From the NCBI GenBank assembly GCA_015258065.1, contig JABZIZ010000018.1, positions 1-52,180 of the forward strand: DNA of 52,180 nucleotides, read 5' to 3'. The translations under genes were made by a program, and so were the position numbers. This document shows positions 1 through 8,670 of the stretch, piece by piece. The notes beneath the pieces were generated by a model. It made no database searches. It was given only the letters and a program-made list of their open reading frames with translations, and had not been told where the DNA came from. Positions within the stretch are counted from its first letter, which is position 1. Each line of letters starts with the position of its first letter. The DNA is from Lachnospiraceae bacterium. Its GTDB lineage: Bacteria > Bacillota > Clostridia > Lachnospirales > Lachnospiraceae.

Positions 1-162
1 CCGTATAATGAAGATACTTTGCTGTTTGATATCGAAGAGGACTACGAGCAGGAGAAGCCACTTCAGGATAAAGAATTGGAGGAACATTGCCTGGAGCAGA
101 TGAAGCGCTGTATGAAGTTACATGATGCCCCGCCCGAACAGTACGAGCGTCTTGGTATCTGA
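1..162 (+). CDS. 3' end of an unidentified gene (partial)
   Basis: An open frame runs from the first base to a TGA at 160-162 and encodes the last 53 residues of a protein that starts outside the window. The tail is acidic and hydrophilic (Glu/Asp/Gln rich) and ends PPEQYERLGI. I do not recognise the family. A hairpin with a T-run follows 12 bp downstream, which supports this being the true end of a transcription unit. Frame and stop are seen directly; function is unknown. Confidence 0.6.
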   Translation, partial: PYNEDTLLFDIEEDYEQEKPLQDKELEEHCLEQMKRCMKLHDAPPEQYERLGI

Positions 163-173
163 AAAAATGGATA

Positions 174-220
174 AAATGCACATTCTGATGGGGAAGAAGG
201 GATGTGCATTTTTCTATCTT
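174..220 (+). terminator. Rho-independent terminator
   Basis: A perfect stem AAATGCACAT (174-183) pairs with ATGTGCATTT (from 202) around an 18-nt loop and is followed by a T-rich tract (TTTTTCTATCTTTT). It ends the partial upstream gene. The remaining bases to 308 hold only the ribosome site of the kinase; I see no clear sigma-A promoter there. Confidence 0.75.
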
Positions 221-308
221 TTGATAAAAAAGGGGGCAATGTTCGAGCCGGAGTTCAGTAAGCGGTAATAGGCAAGGGGAGAAAGGCAAAAGTGGGGGAG
301 TGAAGTCC

Positions 309-2099
309 ATGCAGTTTTGCAGAGGAAAGCGTCGCAAAATATCGCAGAGTATGATTGCAACAAGCCTGATATGCGTATTTATTTCCGTGGTGATCGCCAT
401 GTGTGCGATCGCCTACTTTACCTTTCAACTGATTGTGGAGGAAAAGGGAAAAGCGCGTATCGATGTATTGCAGCAGATCAGTGACAGCAACTCAGTCAAC
501 TGCACCAATATGGTAAAGGCAATGGATGCGCTGTATGAGGATTTTTATGCCGAACTGATTGCGCCGGGGAACGAAGAAAATAACGCTCGGATCCAAAATC
601 TGCTGAAGCAGGTAGACAGACAATTTAAGAAAATAGGGATGGATATGATGATCGATATTTTGATGAATGACCGTCGCCTATTTTCAACCGACTTAGATGA
701 AAATAATCTAAAAAGCCTGAAAAACACCTATTGGTACATCAAGCATTATAGTGGAGAAACCAGGACAAGCTGGAATCTGCGTTTCCGAGAGGTGAAGGAT
801 ATTTCGACCTATGGCCTTTCCTATGGAAGGACGGTGTACAACCATGAAGGACGGGTTGTGGGTGTGATTGTGCTAACCTCACGGTATGAAGCACTGTTCC
901 GTACGTTTCAGAAGCTGGTGAGCGATGGTGTCAAAGTTTACATTCTCGACCAAAACGGCATCATCATTTCACACACCAATCCCAATCGGATTGGGAACTG
1001 GGCTTTTGATATGAAGATGTTTCGGAAAGAGTATGGAAGGAATTCCTATAAGATCATACAGCGTTCCGGGAGAAACATTCTTCTTACCAACTATCATGAT
1101 GGATCCAGCGGATGGACGTTTGTGGAAGAGCAGAATATGGACGACCTGCTTTGGGACGGAATCAAAACCATGCGGAATTGCCTGTTGGTGGTACTGGTCG
1201 GATGCATGGTGGCAGCCAGTATTGCCTATTGGAGGGGGAGAAGGATTGCGCAGGTACTATCCGATTTTACGGAAGAGATCAGTGATATGTCGGTGGAGAA
1301 ACTGGGAGAATTGCCGGTGCAGGATGAATACGAGGAAACGTATGTGCTTGGCACCACATTTAATGGAATGATCCGTCGAATCGGAGATCTGATTGAAGAT
1401 ATCCGGATCCATGAGCAGAGAAAACAACGTACCGAGTACGATTTTTTACAAGCGCAGATCAACCCGCATTTTCTGAATAATACATTGCTGTCGGTGAAGA
1501 GTTTGATTGCGGTGCATCAACCGGAGAGGGCATACCGGATGATGAACGAGCTGGTTGAACTGTTGCATATTCCGGCTACACCTGAGATCCAGTTCGTGAC
1601 ATTGCAGGAAGAACTGCATTTAATGCGCAGCTATCTGTCGATCATGAACTGCCGCACGGACAAGAACGTTGTTTTTCTCTGCGAGATACCGGAGAACATG
1701 TACGGTATTTTCGTGCCACGCATGATTGTGCAGCCGGTCATCGGGAATGCTTTTTTTCATGGTTTTGCAGAAAAGGAAGAGGGATGTACCATCCGCTTAC
1801 GGACGGGTCTGCGCGGGAATGCATTATACATTGAAGTGACGGACAATGGAGAGGGAATCGAAGCGGAACGACTGGCGCAGATACAGTCGTGGAATTATCG
1901 TTCTGAACGGTTGCATCACGGCATCGGTTTACGCAATGTGAGAAAGCGTCTGCAGATTATTTATGGAGGCAGATCGGATGTGACCGTGCAGAGCGAGGTG
2001 GGCAAATATACGATGGTAACGCTTACAATGGATCATTACCGTTCGATTCCGAAGTTTGGGCAGGGAGATCAGACAAATGAAGATTATCGTGGTCGATGA
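309..2099 (+). CDS. YesM-type sensor histidine kinase
   Basis: Membrane sensor kinase of the two-component family whose members partner YesN/AraC-type regulators. A first membrane segment (about residues 12-42) is followed by an extracytoplasmic sensing region of about 240 residues, a second membrane segment (about 290-308), a HAMP-like linker, and a His_kinase domain with the signature QINPHFLNN (phospho-acceptor His387). A HATPase domain follows with an N-box (VIGNAFFHGF) and G-boxes (DNGEGIE, GIGLRNVRKRL). I chose ATG 309 because a GGGGGAG ribosome site lies about 8 bases upstream; an in-frame GTG at 300 is the alternative. The 3' end overlaps the response regulator by 23 bp, so the two are probably translationally coupled. 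The likely target is the importer beginning at 3622. The ligand is unknown. Confidence 0.9.
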   Translation: MQFCRGKRRKISQSMIATSLICVFISVVIAMCAIAYFTFQLIVEEKGKARIDVLQQISDSNSVNCTNMVKAMDALYEDFYAELIAPGNEENNARIQNLLKQVDRQFKKIGMDMMIDILMNDRRLFSTDLDENNLKSLKNTYWYIKHYSGETRTSWNLRFREVKDISTYGLSYGRTVYNHEGRVVGVIVLTSRYEALFRTFQKLVSDGVKVYILDQNGIIISHTNPNRIGNWAFDMKMFRKEYGRNSYKIIQRSGRNILLTNYHDGSSGWTFVEEQNMDDLLWDGIKTMRNCLLVVLVGCMVAASIAYWRGRRIAQVLSDFTEEISDMSVEKLGELPVQDEYEETYVLGTTFNGMIRRIGDLIEDIRIHEQRKQRTEYDFLQAQINPHFLNNTLLSVKSLIAVHQPERAYRMMNELVELLHIPATPEIQFVTLQEELHLMRSYLSIMNCRTDKNVVFLCEIPENMYGIFVPRMIVQPVIGNAFFHGFAEKEEGCTIRLRTGLRGNALYIEVTDNGEGIEAERLAQIQSWNYRSERLHHGIGLRNVRKRLQIIYGGRSDVTVQSEVGKYTMVTLTMDHYRSIPKFGQGDQTNEDYRGR

Positions 2100-3516
2100 T
2101 GAGCCATTGGTCAGACAGTATATTGTGCAATGTGTGCGGGATGCAGGAGAAAATGAGATTACTGCGGCAGTTTCTTCGGGGGCGAAAGTCCTGCAGGAGA
2201 TGAAGGATAATCCCGCCGATGTGGTCTTTGCGGACATCACTATGCCCAAAATGGATGGAATTGCGTTACTGAAGGAACTAAAGCAGCAGTATCCGCAAAC
2301 TGCAGTGATCATGCTTACCTGTCATGAAGATTTTGAATATGCGCGTGCTGCGATGCAGAGTGGAGCAAAAGATTATATTCTGAAAACGGAGGTCAGTGCA
2401 GATAAGATTCGGGAGGCGCTGGATAAGTTGCAAAACAGTCATCAACAGCAGATGGCCAAGGACATGGCAAAAGAAATGGAGCGTGGGCGTTTCCTCCGTC
2501 ATCTGGTGGATGATCAAGAAAATATACCGCCCATCAAGGCAGAAGACTTAAAAAAACACAGTATTTATTTAGATGAAAGAGCCTATTTGACTGTAGTGTT
2601 TTTGAATCGAAACGAAAATACAGAAATCATACAGCGCTACCTGCAGGGGAGTTTTGAAAATTCTATTTTTTTTATCCACAGTGAACAGGAAGCTTTTTTA
2701 CTGACCAATGTGAAGAGAGAAGTTTTTTCGGATCAGAAGGAGGCGGTTTCCTTATTTTACCATTGCGCACTACAACTGAGGGGAGGAATCGGATGTAGCG
2801 ATGTCCACCATCATGTTTCTCATCTGCCGAAGGCATTTGCGGAGGCGGTGCGTGATTTTGATGCAAGGTTTTATCAGGTGCCTGCACAGGAACTGCCGCG
2901 GGAGAGCCATGTCCGCGAGGTGGAAACCGGTATCATGCGGGCTTCCGTAAAGCTGATGGACGGAGATATACGAGGCGGTTGTATTGATCTTGAGCGTTTA
3001 TTGAAATACGTGGGGGAATATAAGGCACGCAGTTGTTTTGTGCTGGAAGCGGTGCAGAAGCTATTCTCTCGTTTGGCGGTCAAGCGGGATCAGGGATTAC
3101 AGGAAATTGCAGATATCATTTCCTCCTGTTGCACCTTTGCGGCCCTGTGTGAAGCGGTACGAGAGGGAATTGCCATATTGCAGCCCGGTTATTCGGTGGC
3201 GATTCGCAAGGCGGTAGACCATATCCATCATCATTACGCAGAGGATCTTTCACTGAATACGGTTGCGGATGTGGTATTTCTTAACAGGGACTATTTGTCG
3301 AGGCAGTTCAAAAAAGAGGTGGGTGTCAATTTTTCCGAATATTTGATGAAGGTACGTATGAAACAGGCACGTCGTCTGCTGGAAAACAGCAGTCTGCGTA
3401 TATCTGAGGTTGCATGCAGTATCGGGATCATGAATGTGAGCTATTTCTCGACGGTTTTTCACAAGACGTTTGGCTGCAAACCAAACGATGTGCGAAAAAG
3501 CAAGCAGGAAGAATAA
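2077..3516 (+). CDS. YesN/AraC-type response regulator
   Basis: Cytoplasmic DNA-binding response regulator. The N-terminal receiver domain has the acidic pair DD (residues 7-8), phospho-acceptor Asp53 in FADITMP and the conserved Lys in YILKTE. A middle region of about 250 residues has no clear motif, as is usual for YesN proteins. The last about 100 residues form an AraC-type double helix-turn-helix (LSLNTVADVVFLNRDYLSRQF, then VACSIGIMNVSYFSTVFHKTFG). ATG 2077 is chosen because it opens directly on the receiver core MKIIVVDDEP and follows CAGGGAG. It overlaps the kinase gene. Location directly before the importer suggests it activates that operon; this is inference from position. Confidence 0.9.
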   Translation: MKIIVVDDEPLVRQYIVQCVRDAGENEITAAVSSGAKVLQEMKDNPADVVFADITMPKMDGIALLKELKQQYPQTAVIMLTCHEDFEYARAAMQSGAKDYILKTEVSADKIREALDKLQNSHQQQMAKDMAKEMERGRFLRHLVDDQENIPPIKAEDLKKHSIYLDERAYLTVVFLNRNENTEIIQRYLQGSFENSIFFIHSEQEAFLLTNVKREVFSDQKEAVSLFYHCALQLRGGIGCSDVHHHVSHLPKAFAEAVRDFDARFYQVPAQELPRESHVREVETGIMRASVKLMDGDIRGGCIDLERLLKYVGEYKARSCFVLEAVQKLFSRLAVKRDQGLQEIADIISSCCTFAALCEAVREGIAILQPGYSVAIRKAVDHIHHHYAEDLSLNTVADVVFLNRDYLSRQFKKEVGVNFSEYLMKVRMKQARRLLENSSLRISEVACSIGIMNVSYFSTVFHKTFGCKPNDVRKSKQEE

Positions 3517-3621
3517 TGTCAAAAATGTGAAAAATCGGGTCAAATATTAAAAAGATTTTTGTACAAAACCTACGATAAACTAGAGTCAATTCAAAAAAGT
3601 ACAGTCTAAGGGAGGTTCAAC
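3517..3621 (+). promoter_or_regulatory. Probable control region of the NitT/SsuABC-type operon
   Basis: AT-rich 105-bp gap between the AraC-type regulator and the binding-protein gene. It contains a head-to-tail 9-bp direct repeat, TGTCAAAAA (3517-3525) and TGTGAAAAA (3526-3534), and a related GGTCAAATA at 3539. A -10-like TAAACT lies at 3576-3581, but no good -35 sits 17 bp upstream, as expected for an activator-dependent promoter. AGGGAGG precedes ATG 3622. The repeats are seen; assigning them to the adjacent regulator is inference. Confidence 0.4.
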
Positions 3622-4767
3622 ATGAGACACAGCTACAAGAGAATATTCGCAATGGTGTTAGCAGTAACTGTAATGACAGGTCTGACAGCATGCGGCGGCG
3701 CCTCATCTGCTGGAGTATCTTCCTCTGCCAAAGTGGAAAACTCCGCTTCTGACGCTTCCGGCGATGGTACGTTCACCGCTTCCGGAAAGACCCTGAATGT
3801 GGGTGTGCAGTCCAACATTATCTCAATTCCTACCGTATATGCGAAGGAAAAAGGGTACTTTGATGAGCTGGGGCTGGACGTGAACCTGATTATGTTTCCG
3901 AATGGGTCTCCGGAGAATGAGGGACTTGCAGCGGAGCAGTTGGATTTGGCGTCTAACGGTCTGGCTTCGGTTTACTCGACGGCTTCCGGGTTGTGTGACT
4001 GGATTGCAGAGTCGGACAGCGGCTCCATTACGGCAAAGGTTTATGTACGTAAGGGAAGTCCTGTGTTACAGCATAAAGGAGAGATTTCAGGAAAACCGGA
4101 TATGTACGGCAGCGCAGATACCCTCAAGGGACTAACGGTACTTGGTCCGACATCAACCATGGAGCAGTGGATTGCGAATTCCTATTTTGCGAAGTTTAAT
4201 TTGTCCGCAGGGAAGGATTATGAATATCTGAATATGGATCGTGCCGCTGCGGCGCAGGCGATCCTGACCGGCGAGGGAGATGTGTTTGTGGCAACCGACG
4301 TTGACTACTGTAACATGATGGAATCGAACAATATGGTACAGGTTGCAAACTGTATCGAGGCAACCGATACCGAATTCCAGAATGGATTCCTTGTAAGGAA
4401 GGATATTCTAAAAGATCGCTACGATGATGTCGTTCTGTTCCTGAGGGGGATGTACAAGGCGGCAGAAGAGTTACAGGCGGATCCGGATCTGCGCAATCAG
4501 TTTGCACTGGACTTCTACTCGAAAAATGGTAAGCCGGCGAATGAAAACGATGTGAAAACAGAAACGGAAATTCGTCCGTTTATCGTTCCCTCCGATTACG
4601 AATCTACGGAGTATGCCCTTGGTTCCGGTCTGTTGCAGGTAGGTAACTTCTTTGCTTCTATTGGGACCATCGAGGAAGATCAGGTTGCGAATATTGAGAG
4701 TGCGATCAATGTGAATCCGCTTCAAGATGCGCTGGGCATCAAGGTGAAGGCGGCAACTCTGAAATAA
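3622..4767 (+). CDS. NMT1/SsuA-type substrate-binding lipoprotein
   Basis: Extracytoplasmic binding protein that delivers a small ligand to the downstream ABC permease. A basic signal peptide ends in the lipobox LTAC (lipid-modified Cys24), then a Ser/Ala-rich linker, then a type-II periplasmic-binding fold beginning LNVGVQSNIISIPTVYAKEKGYF and including DTLKGLTVLGPTST, the usual pattern for sulfonate, nitrate, taurine or thiamine-precursor binding proteins. At 381 residues it is slightly longer than the roughly 330 typical of SsuA. The strong upstream ribosome site and the terminator-like hairpin just downstream suggest it is made in excess over the membrane components. The substrate cannot be told from sequence. 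Confidence 0.85.
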   Translation: MRHSYKRIFAMVLAVTVMTGLTACGGASSAGVSSSAKVENSASDASGDGTFTASGKTLNVGVQSNIISIPTVYAKEKGYFDELGLDVNLIMFPNGSPENEGLAAEQLDLASNGLASVYSTASGLCDWIAESDSGSITAKVYVRKGSPVLQHKGEISGKPDMYGSADTLKGLTVLGPTSTMEQWIANSYFAKFNLSAGKDYEYLNMDRAAAAQAILTGEGDVFVATDVDYCNMMESNNMVQVANCIEATDTEFQNGFLVRKDILKDRYDDVVLFLRGMYKAAEELQADPDLRNQFALDFYSKNGKPANENDVKTETEIRPFIVPSDYESTEYALGSGLLQVGNFFASIGTIEEDQVANIESAINVNPLQDALGIKVKAATLK

Positions 4768-4783
4768 GAGCATTGTATGGCAG

Positions 4784-4812
4784 GGGAGCCCATGCTCCAT
4801 GGGCTCCCTTTT
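4784..4812 (+). terminator. Intra-operon terminator/attenuator hairpin
   Basis: A perfect 11-bp stem GGGAGCCCATG (4784-4794) / CATGGGCTCCC (4798-4808) with a 3-nt loop is followed by TTTT. It lies between the binding-protein gene and the first permease gene. Partial read-through would give more binding protein than transporter. It could instead stabilise the 3' end of the upstream message. Confidence 0.65.
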
Positions 4813-4865
4813 CTGCACCCATAGATGCGTGAAATGGGTGGACGCAACAACAAGGAGAGGAGCGC

Positions 4866-5660
4866 ATGGAAGATAAGAAAAAAATACAGATCAATAAATT
4901 CCTGTTTATCCATATCGGATCGATTTGCATGGGTATTTTTGTGTGGTGGATGGTCACCGACGGATTGGGGATTTTCCGTTCGAATGCATTGCCGTCTCCG
5001 ATGAAGGTGGCTGCGACTTTTATAAAAAAGTGGTTTGAAACAAAGCCGGATGGTGCAACGCTGCTGCAACATCTTTTTGCCAGTCTGCAGGTTGCCCTCG
5101 GCGGCTATCTGATCGGAGCGATCGTGGGGATTCCTCTTGGCATATTCATGGCATGGAACGATAAGGTAGATATGCTCGTTCGACCGGTATTTGACCTTGT
5201 GCGTACGATCCCTGGCATTGCATGGACGTCGGTCATGGTCACACTGGTCGGAATCGGGTTCCTGTCCAAGGCTCTGGTGATTTTTATTGCCGCAATGGTT
5301 GCCATGGTGATTAACAGTTATTCCGGCATCAAACAGACCAAAACCGTACATTTGTGGGTAGGACAGACTTTCGGTGCCAGCAACTGGGAATTGTTAACAA
5401 GGGTTGCCATTCCGTCTGCGCTTCCTATGATTTTCACCGGTCTGGATGTTGCACTCGGTTCGGCATGGACGACTCTGGTGGCAGCAGAGCTGCTAGCTTC
5501 TACCAGAGGTCTGGGTTTTATGATCCAGCAGGCACGTGGCATCTTCCGCCTAGATATCATCATTGTCGGCATGATTGTGATTGCAATCACGGGAGCGGTT
5601 CTATCTTCCATTATTCAGTTTTTCGGTAGAAAGCTTATAAAGGGAGGCGGACGTAGATGA
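4866..5660 (+). CDS. ABC transporter permease, NitT/SsuC type (first)
   Basis: Integral membrane subunit of the importer, 264 residues, with about six membrane segments and the BPD_transp_1 coupling region around TFGASNWELLTRVAIPSALP followed by FTGLDVALGSAWTTLVAAELL, typical of SsuC/NrtB permeases. AAGGAGAGGAG lies just upstream of ATG 4866. Its stop overlaps the next start (ATGA at 5657-5660). Two non-identical permeases in a row suggest a heterodimeric channel matching the two ATPases. Confidence 0.9.
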   Translation: MEDKKKIQINKFLFIHIGSICMGIFVWWMVTDGLGIFRSNALPSPMKVAATFIKKWFETKPDGATLLQHLFASLQVALGGYLIGAIVGIPLGIFMAWNDKVDMLVRPVFDLVRTIPGIAWTSVMVTLVGIGFLSKALVIFIAAMVAMVINSYSGIKQTKTVHLWVGQTFGASNWELLTRVAIPSALPMIFTGLDVALGSAWTTLVAAELLASTRGLGFMIQQARGIFRLDIIIVGMIVIAITGAVLSSIIQFFGRKLIKGGGRR

Positions 5661-6430
5661 AAGAGCGAAAGAAACGCATCGTATATGGAGTACTGGGGAT
5701 CTTTGTCTTTCTGTGTATCTGGTATGCAGCAACGAAATTCACCCTACTTGGCAAGGTGATGCCAGATCCGATTACGGTGATTACCGGTTTTTGTACGGCG
5801 TTTGTCGTACCGATTGGCACGCATTCCATGATTGTACATATCTTGATCAGTTTGCGCCGCATGCTGATTCCTTATGCAGTTGGTGGTGTGCTCGGCGTAC
5901 TGGTAGGCATTGTAATGGGCTGGTACAAGGTGGCCGATGCTATCTTGATGCCCTATATTCAGATGTTCCGTCCGATCCCGCCCATTGCGTGGATCCCTCT
6001 GTCGATTGTATGGTTTGGTTTTGGAGAAGGTTCCAAATATTTCCTGATTTTTCTGGCATGCTTCTTTACGATCGCCTTGACTACCTACAACGGCGTCCAC
6101 TCGGTGGATGAAACGCTGGTGCGTGCAGCTCGGATGTTGGGGGCAAAGGACAATCAGCTGTTTACTTCGATTGTGCTTCCCACTACTGTTCCGTATATTT
6201 TTTCCGGTTTACAGGTAGCACTTGGTTCGGCATGGGCAACCATCGTAGCCGCGGAGATGATCCGCTCGTCTGAGGGGGTAGGCTGGCTGATTGTGAGTGG
6301 ACAGGATGTAGGTAACATGACGCAGATCATGGTAGGGATCCTGGCAATTGCCCTGACAGGACTGCTGATTACGACCATTATGAGAGGAGTTGAATATAAA
6401 CTATGCGCGTGGACGGTGAGAGGAAAGTAA
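5657..6430 (+). CDS. ABC transporter permease, NitT/SsuC type (second)
   Basis: Second permease, 257 residues, a paralogue of the preceding gene: VDETLVRAARMLGAKDNQLF and FSGLQVALGSAWATIVAAEMI line up with the same regions of the first one. About six membrane segments. The start overlaps the upstream stop (ATGA), and the 3' end overlaps the ATPase gene by 28 bp, so all subunits appear translationally coupled. Most SsuABC-type systems use one permease gene as a homodimer, so this pair suggests a heterodimeric importer. Confidence 0.9.
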   Translation: MKERKKRIVYGVLGIFVFLCIWYAATKFTLLGKVMPDPITVITGFCTAFVVPIGTHSMIVHILISLRRMLIPYAVGGVLGVLVGIVMGWYKVADAILMPYIQMFRPIPPIAWIPLSIVWFGFGEGSKYFLIFLACFFTIALTTYNGVHSVDETLVRAARMLGAKDNQLFTSIVLPTTVPYIFSGLQVALGSAWATIVAAEMIRSSEGVGWLIVSGQDVGNMTQIMVGILAIALTGLLITTIMRGVEYKLCAWTVRGK

Positions 6431-7191
6431 CTGCCGGTGAACCGCTGATTGAATTCCGCGGGGTAGATAAATTTTTTAACAAGCCGGAGGAAGGTCGCTA
6501 CCAGGTTGTAGGTGATTTGAATGTCAAGGTGCGCGAAAATGAATTTCTTGTCCTGTTCGGACCGGGACAATGCGGGAAAAGTACCATTCTGAATCTCATT
6601 GCGGGTTTTGAGAAGCCATCCGCAGGGCAGGTACTTTGTATGGGAAAAGTGATTGTGGGGCCTGGACCGGATCGGGGAGTGGTATTTCAGAACACCGCAT
6701 TGTTTCCGTGGTTAACTGTCATGGGAAATGTGGAATATGGTCCTAAGGTCCGTGGTTTTAAGAAGAGAGAACGTCGTCAGAGGGCACAACATTACATTGA
6801 TTTGGTCGGTCTGCAGGGATTTGAGAATTCTTTTCCGGTCAAGCTGTCCGGTGGCATGCAGCAGCGTGTTGGCATTGCCCGTGCATACTGTAATGAGCCG
6901 CTTGTCATGTTATTAGATGAACCATTCGGTCATCTGGATGCACAGACCAGATATCTCATGCAGGATGAGCTGACCCGTATCTGGCAGGCAGAAAAACGCA
7001 CCATTATTTTTGTGACCAATAATATTGAGGAGGCAGTGTACCTGGCAGATCGTATTATGGTATTGCGCAATTGCCCGACAGGCGTAAAAGCGGAGTATGA
7101 AATCAAGCTGCCTCGTCCTCGTAATTATACCGATCCAGAATTTCTGCGGCTGCGCCACGAGATTGATGCAGTCGTAGATCACACCTTATAA
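6403..7191 (+). CDS. ABC transporter ATPase, NitT/SsuB type (first; H-loop His replaced by Asn)
   Basis: Cytoplasmic ATP-binding subunit of 262 residues. Walker A GPGQCGKST (53-61), Q-loop FQN, a canonical signature LSGGMQQR (148-155), and Walker B MLLDEP with Asp172 and catalytic Glu173. The H-loop position that normally reads THDIEEA or THNIEEA reads TNNIEEA: the switch histidine is Asn206. The DNA there (GTGACCAATAATATTGAG) is unambiguous. Paired with the next ATPase, which has a broken signature but an intact H-loop, this gives one degenerate and one canonical composite ATP site. ATG 6403 lies inside the preceding permease gene; the reading frame is sound. Confidence 0.9.
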   Translation: MRVDGERKVTAGEPLIEFRGVDKFFNKPEEGRYQVVGDLNVKVRENEFLVLFGPGQCGKSTILNLIAGFEKPSAGQVLCMGKVIVGPGPDRGVVFQNTALFPWLTVMGNVEYGPKVRGFKKRERRQRAQHYIDLVGLQGFENSFPVKLSGGMQQRVGIARAYCNEPLVMLLDEPFGHLDAQTRYLMQDELTRIWQAEKRTIIFVTNNIEEAVYLADRIMVLRNCPTGVKAEYEIKLPRPRNYTDPEFLRLRHEIDAVVDHTL

Positions 7192-7207
7192 AGGAGGAGC
7201 CGGACAG

Positions 7208-7954
7208 ATGGTCAATCAAGAGCCAAAGGTAAAGGTGAGAAGCCTGACAAAGAAGTTCGGTGACCTGTTGGTACTGGACAATTTGAATTTTGATGTGGAT
7301 GAAGGCGAGTTCCTGTGCATTGTCGGACCGACCGGCTGTGGGAAAACAACTTTTTTGAACAGCCTGACCCGCCTGTATGAGCCGACCGCTGGAGATATTC
7401 TGGTAAACGGCGTTCCGGTGGATCCCAAAAAGCAAAATATATCCTATATTTTTCAGGAGTATTCTTCCTTCCCTTGGCAAACGGTCGAACAGAATATCCG
7501 CTTTGGTCTGGAGATCAAAAAGGTGCCAAAGGAGGAGGCTGATGCCAACGTAGAAGAAATGCTTGATATCGTCGGTTTGACCAAATTCCGCAACTACTAT
7601 CCCAGTCAGCTGTCGATCAGTATGTTGCAGCGGGTGGCCATTGCACGTGCATTTGCGACCAAACCGGAACTGCTTCTCATGGATGAACCGTATGGGCAGT
7701 TGGATATTGATCTGCGTTTCAAACTGGAGGATGAGCTGATCAGGTTATGGAAGAAGACCGGCACGACGGTTCTTTTTATTACACATAATATAGAAGAGGC
7801 CGTATATCTTAGTCAGAAAATCATGGTGCTGACCAATAAACCGACCTCGGTAAAAACTGTGTTGGACAATCCGTTGCCCATGCCGCGCGATGTGGTCTCG
7901 CCGGAGTTTGTCGAATTGCGCAACAAGGTCACCGATTTGATTAAATGGTGGTAA
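7208..7954 (+). CDS. ABC transporter ATPase, NitT/SsuB type (second; degenerate signature)
   Basis: Second ATP-binding subunit, 248 residues. Walker A GPTGCGKTT (40-48), Q-loop FQE, Walker B LLMDEP (Glu160) and H-loop ITHNIEEA (His193) are intact. The ABC signature reads LSISMLQR (135-142) instead of LSGGMQQR, so both glycines that contact the ATP gamma-phosphate are lost. In a heterodimer its signature would face the Walker A of the first ATPase, whose H-loop is also damaged. AAAGGAGG lies just upstream of ATG 7208. It ends the importer operon. Confidence 0.9.
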   Translation: MVNQEPKVKVRSLTKKFGDLLVLDNLNFDVDEGEFLCIVGPTGCGKTTFLNSLTRLYEPTAGDILVNGVPVDPKKQNISYIFQEYSSFPWQTVEQNIRFGLEIKKVPKEEADANVEEMLDIVGLTKFRNYYPSQLSISMLQRVAIARAFATKPELLLMDEPYGQLDIDLRFKLEDELIRLWKKTGTTVLFITHNIEEAVYLSQKIMVLTNKPTSVKTVLDNPLPMPRDVVSPEFVELRNKVTDLIKWW

Positions 7955-7970
7955 TGACGGCAGTGTGAGA

Positions 7971-7990
7971 GGGAGGGGGGCGCCCCTCCC
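7971..7990. terminator. Strong GC hairpin after the importer operon
   Basis: GGGAGGGG (7971-7978) pairs with CCCCTCCC (7983-7990) around a 4-nt loop. Neither flank has a T-run, so it is not a classical intrinsic terminator, but it lies between the convergent ends of the importer operon and the minus-strand remnant. It may act as a 3' stabiliser or a factor-dependent end. Confidence 0.45.
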
Positions 7991-8000
7991 TCCCGGCTTC

Positions 8001-8013
8001 TCAATCAAATTTA
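8001..8013 (+). repeat. Left arm of 13-bp inverted repeat
   Basis: TCAATCAAATTTA is the exact reverse complement of TAAATTTGATTGA at 8963-8975. It contains the stop codon of the minus-strand YjiH remnant (8011-8013). The two arms bracket the truncated gene pair. Confidence 0.7.
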
Positions 8014-8670
8014 GAACAGCAGGTGCATGAAGAGGGCGCTGATCGGAATGGCAATCAGTGTCCTTTCGAAGAAGCAGATGATAAGCTCCTTCAGCTTCAC
8101 GGGAATCCTTGTGGAAAGCATCACGACGATGGTTTCCGAGAAGAAAATAATCTGTACCATGGATACGGTCACGACCATGTAACGTGCCCCCTCGGAAAGC
8201 ATCGATACCTTATCTGAAATCAGCAGAACCGGAAGAAACATTTCCGCGATACCGACAGGGAGAGAAGGTGCAATGATGGCGGCATCCGGCACACGGCAAA
8301 GGAATAAGAGAGGTTCAAATAGTTTGCCGAGCCAGTGAAACAGCGGCGTATAGGTCGCGATCATCATGGCGGTGACACCGGCGGCGGTTAAGAGCGAAAT
8401 CACCTTGGGGAGTACGAAGCAGCTGTCTTTGAGACTCCCTGCAATTTCCTTAAGAAGATTGGGAGCGGTGGCCGCTTTTTTTACGGCTCTGCTGCTGCCG
8501 ATTTTCGGCATATCCCTGACGGGGATTTTTTCAGCCGCAATTTCCTCCGGCGTCTGGATATGCCCGTCCAGGTAGACGGACTCTTTTTTGGAAAGAGGAG
8601 GAATCCGGCACATGAAAAAACTGATGAGCAGCGTGACAAGCATCGCAATAAAATAAATCGGTAGCATCAT
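8011..8670 (-). pseudogene. YjiH-family membrane protein, C-terminal remnant
   Basis: Encodes about 220 residues that match the second half of YjiH-type proteins with nucleoside-recognition (Gate) segments: a membrane helix (LPIYFIAMLVTLL), the connector RIPPLSKKESVYLDG, then about four further helices with AAIIAPSLPVGIAEMFLPVLLI. Full-length family members are about 430-450 residues, so the N-terminal half is absent. The first in-frame ATG is at 8670; the frame stays open upstream to 8727, but that part is not family-like. No ribosome site precedes the ATG. Its 5' end abuts the 5' end of the equally truncated LysR remnant, which points to a deletion. It could be a short expressed protein, but remnant is likelier. 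Confidence 0.65.

Noticed and set aside
163..299. Search for RNA genes or an attachment site in the gap after the first terminator
   Set aside because: No cloverleaf, conserved RNA motif or repeat was found; the gap holds only a terminator and the kinase ribosome site.
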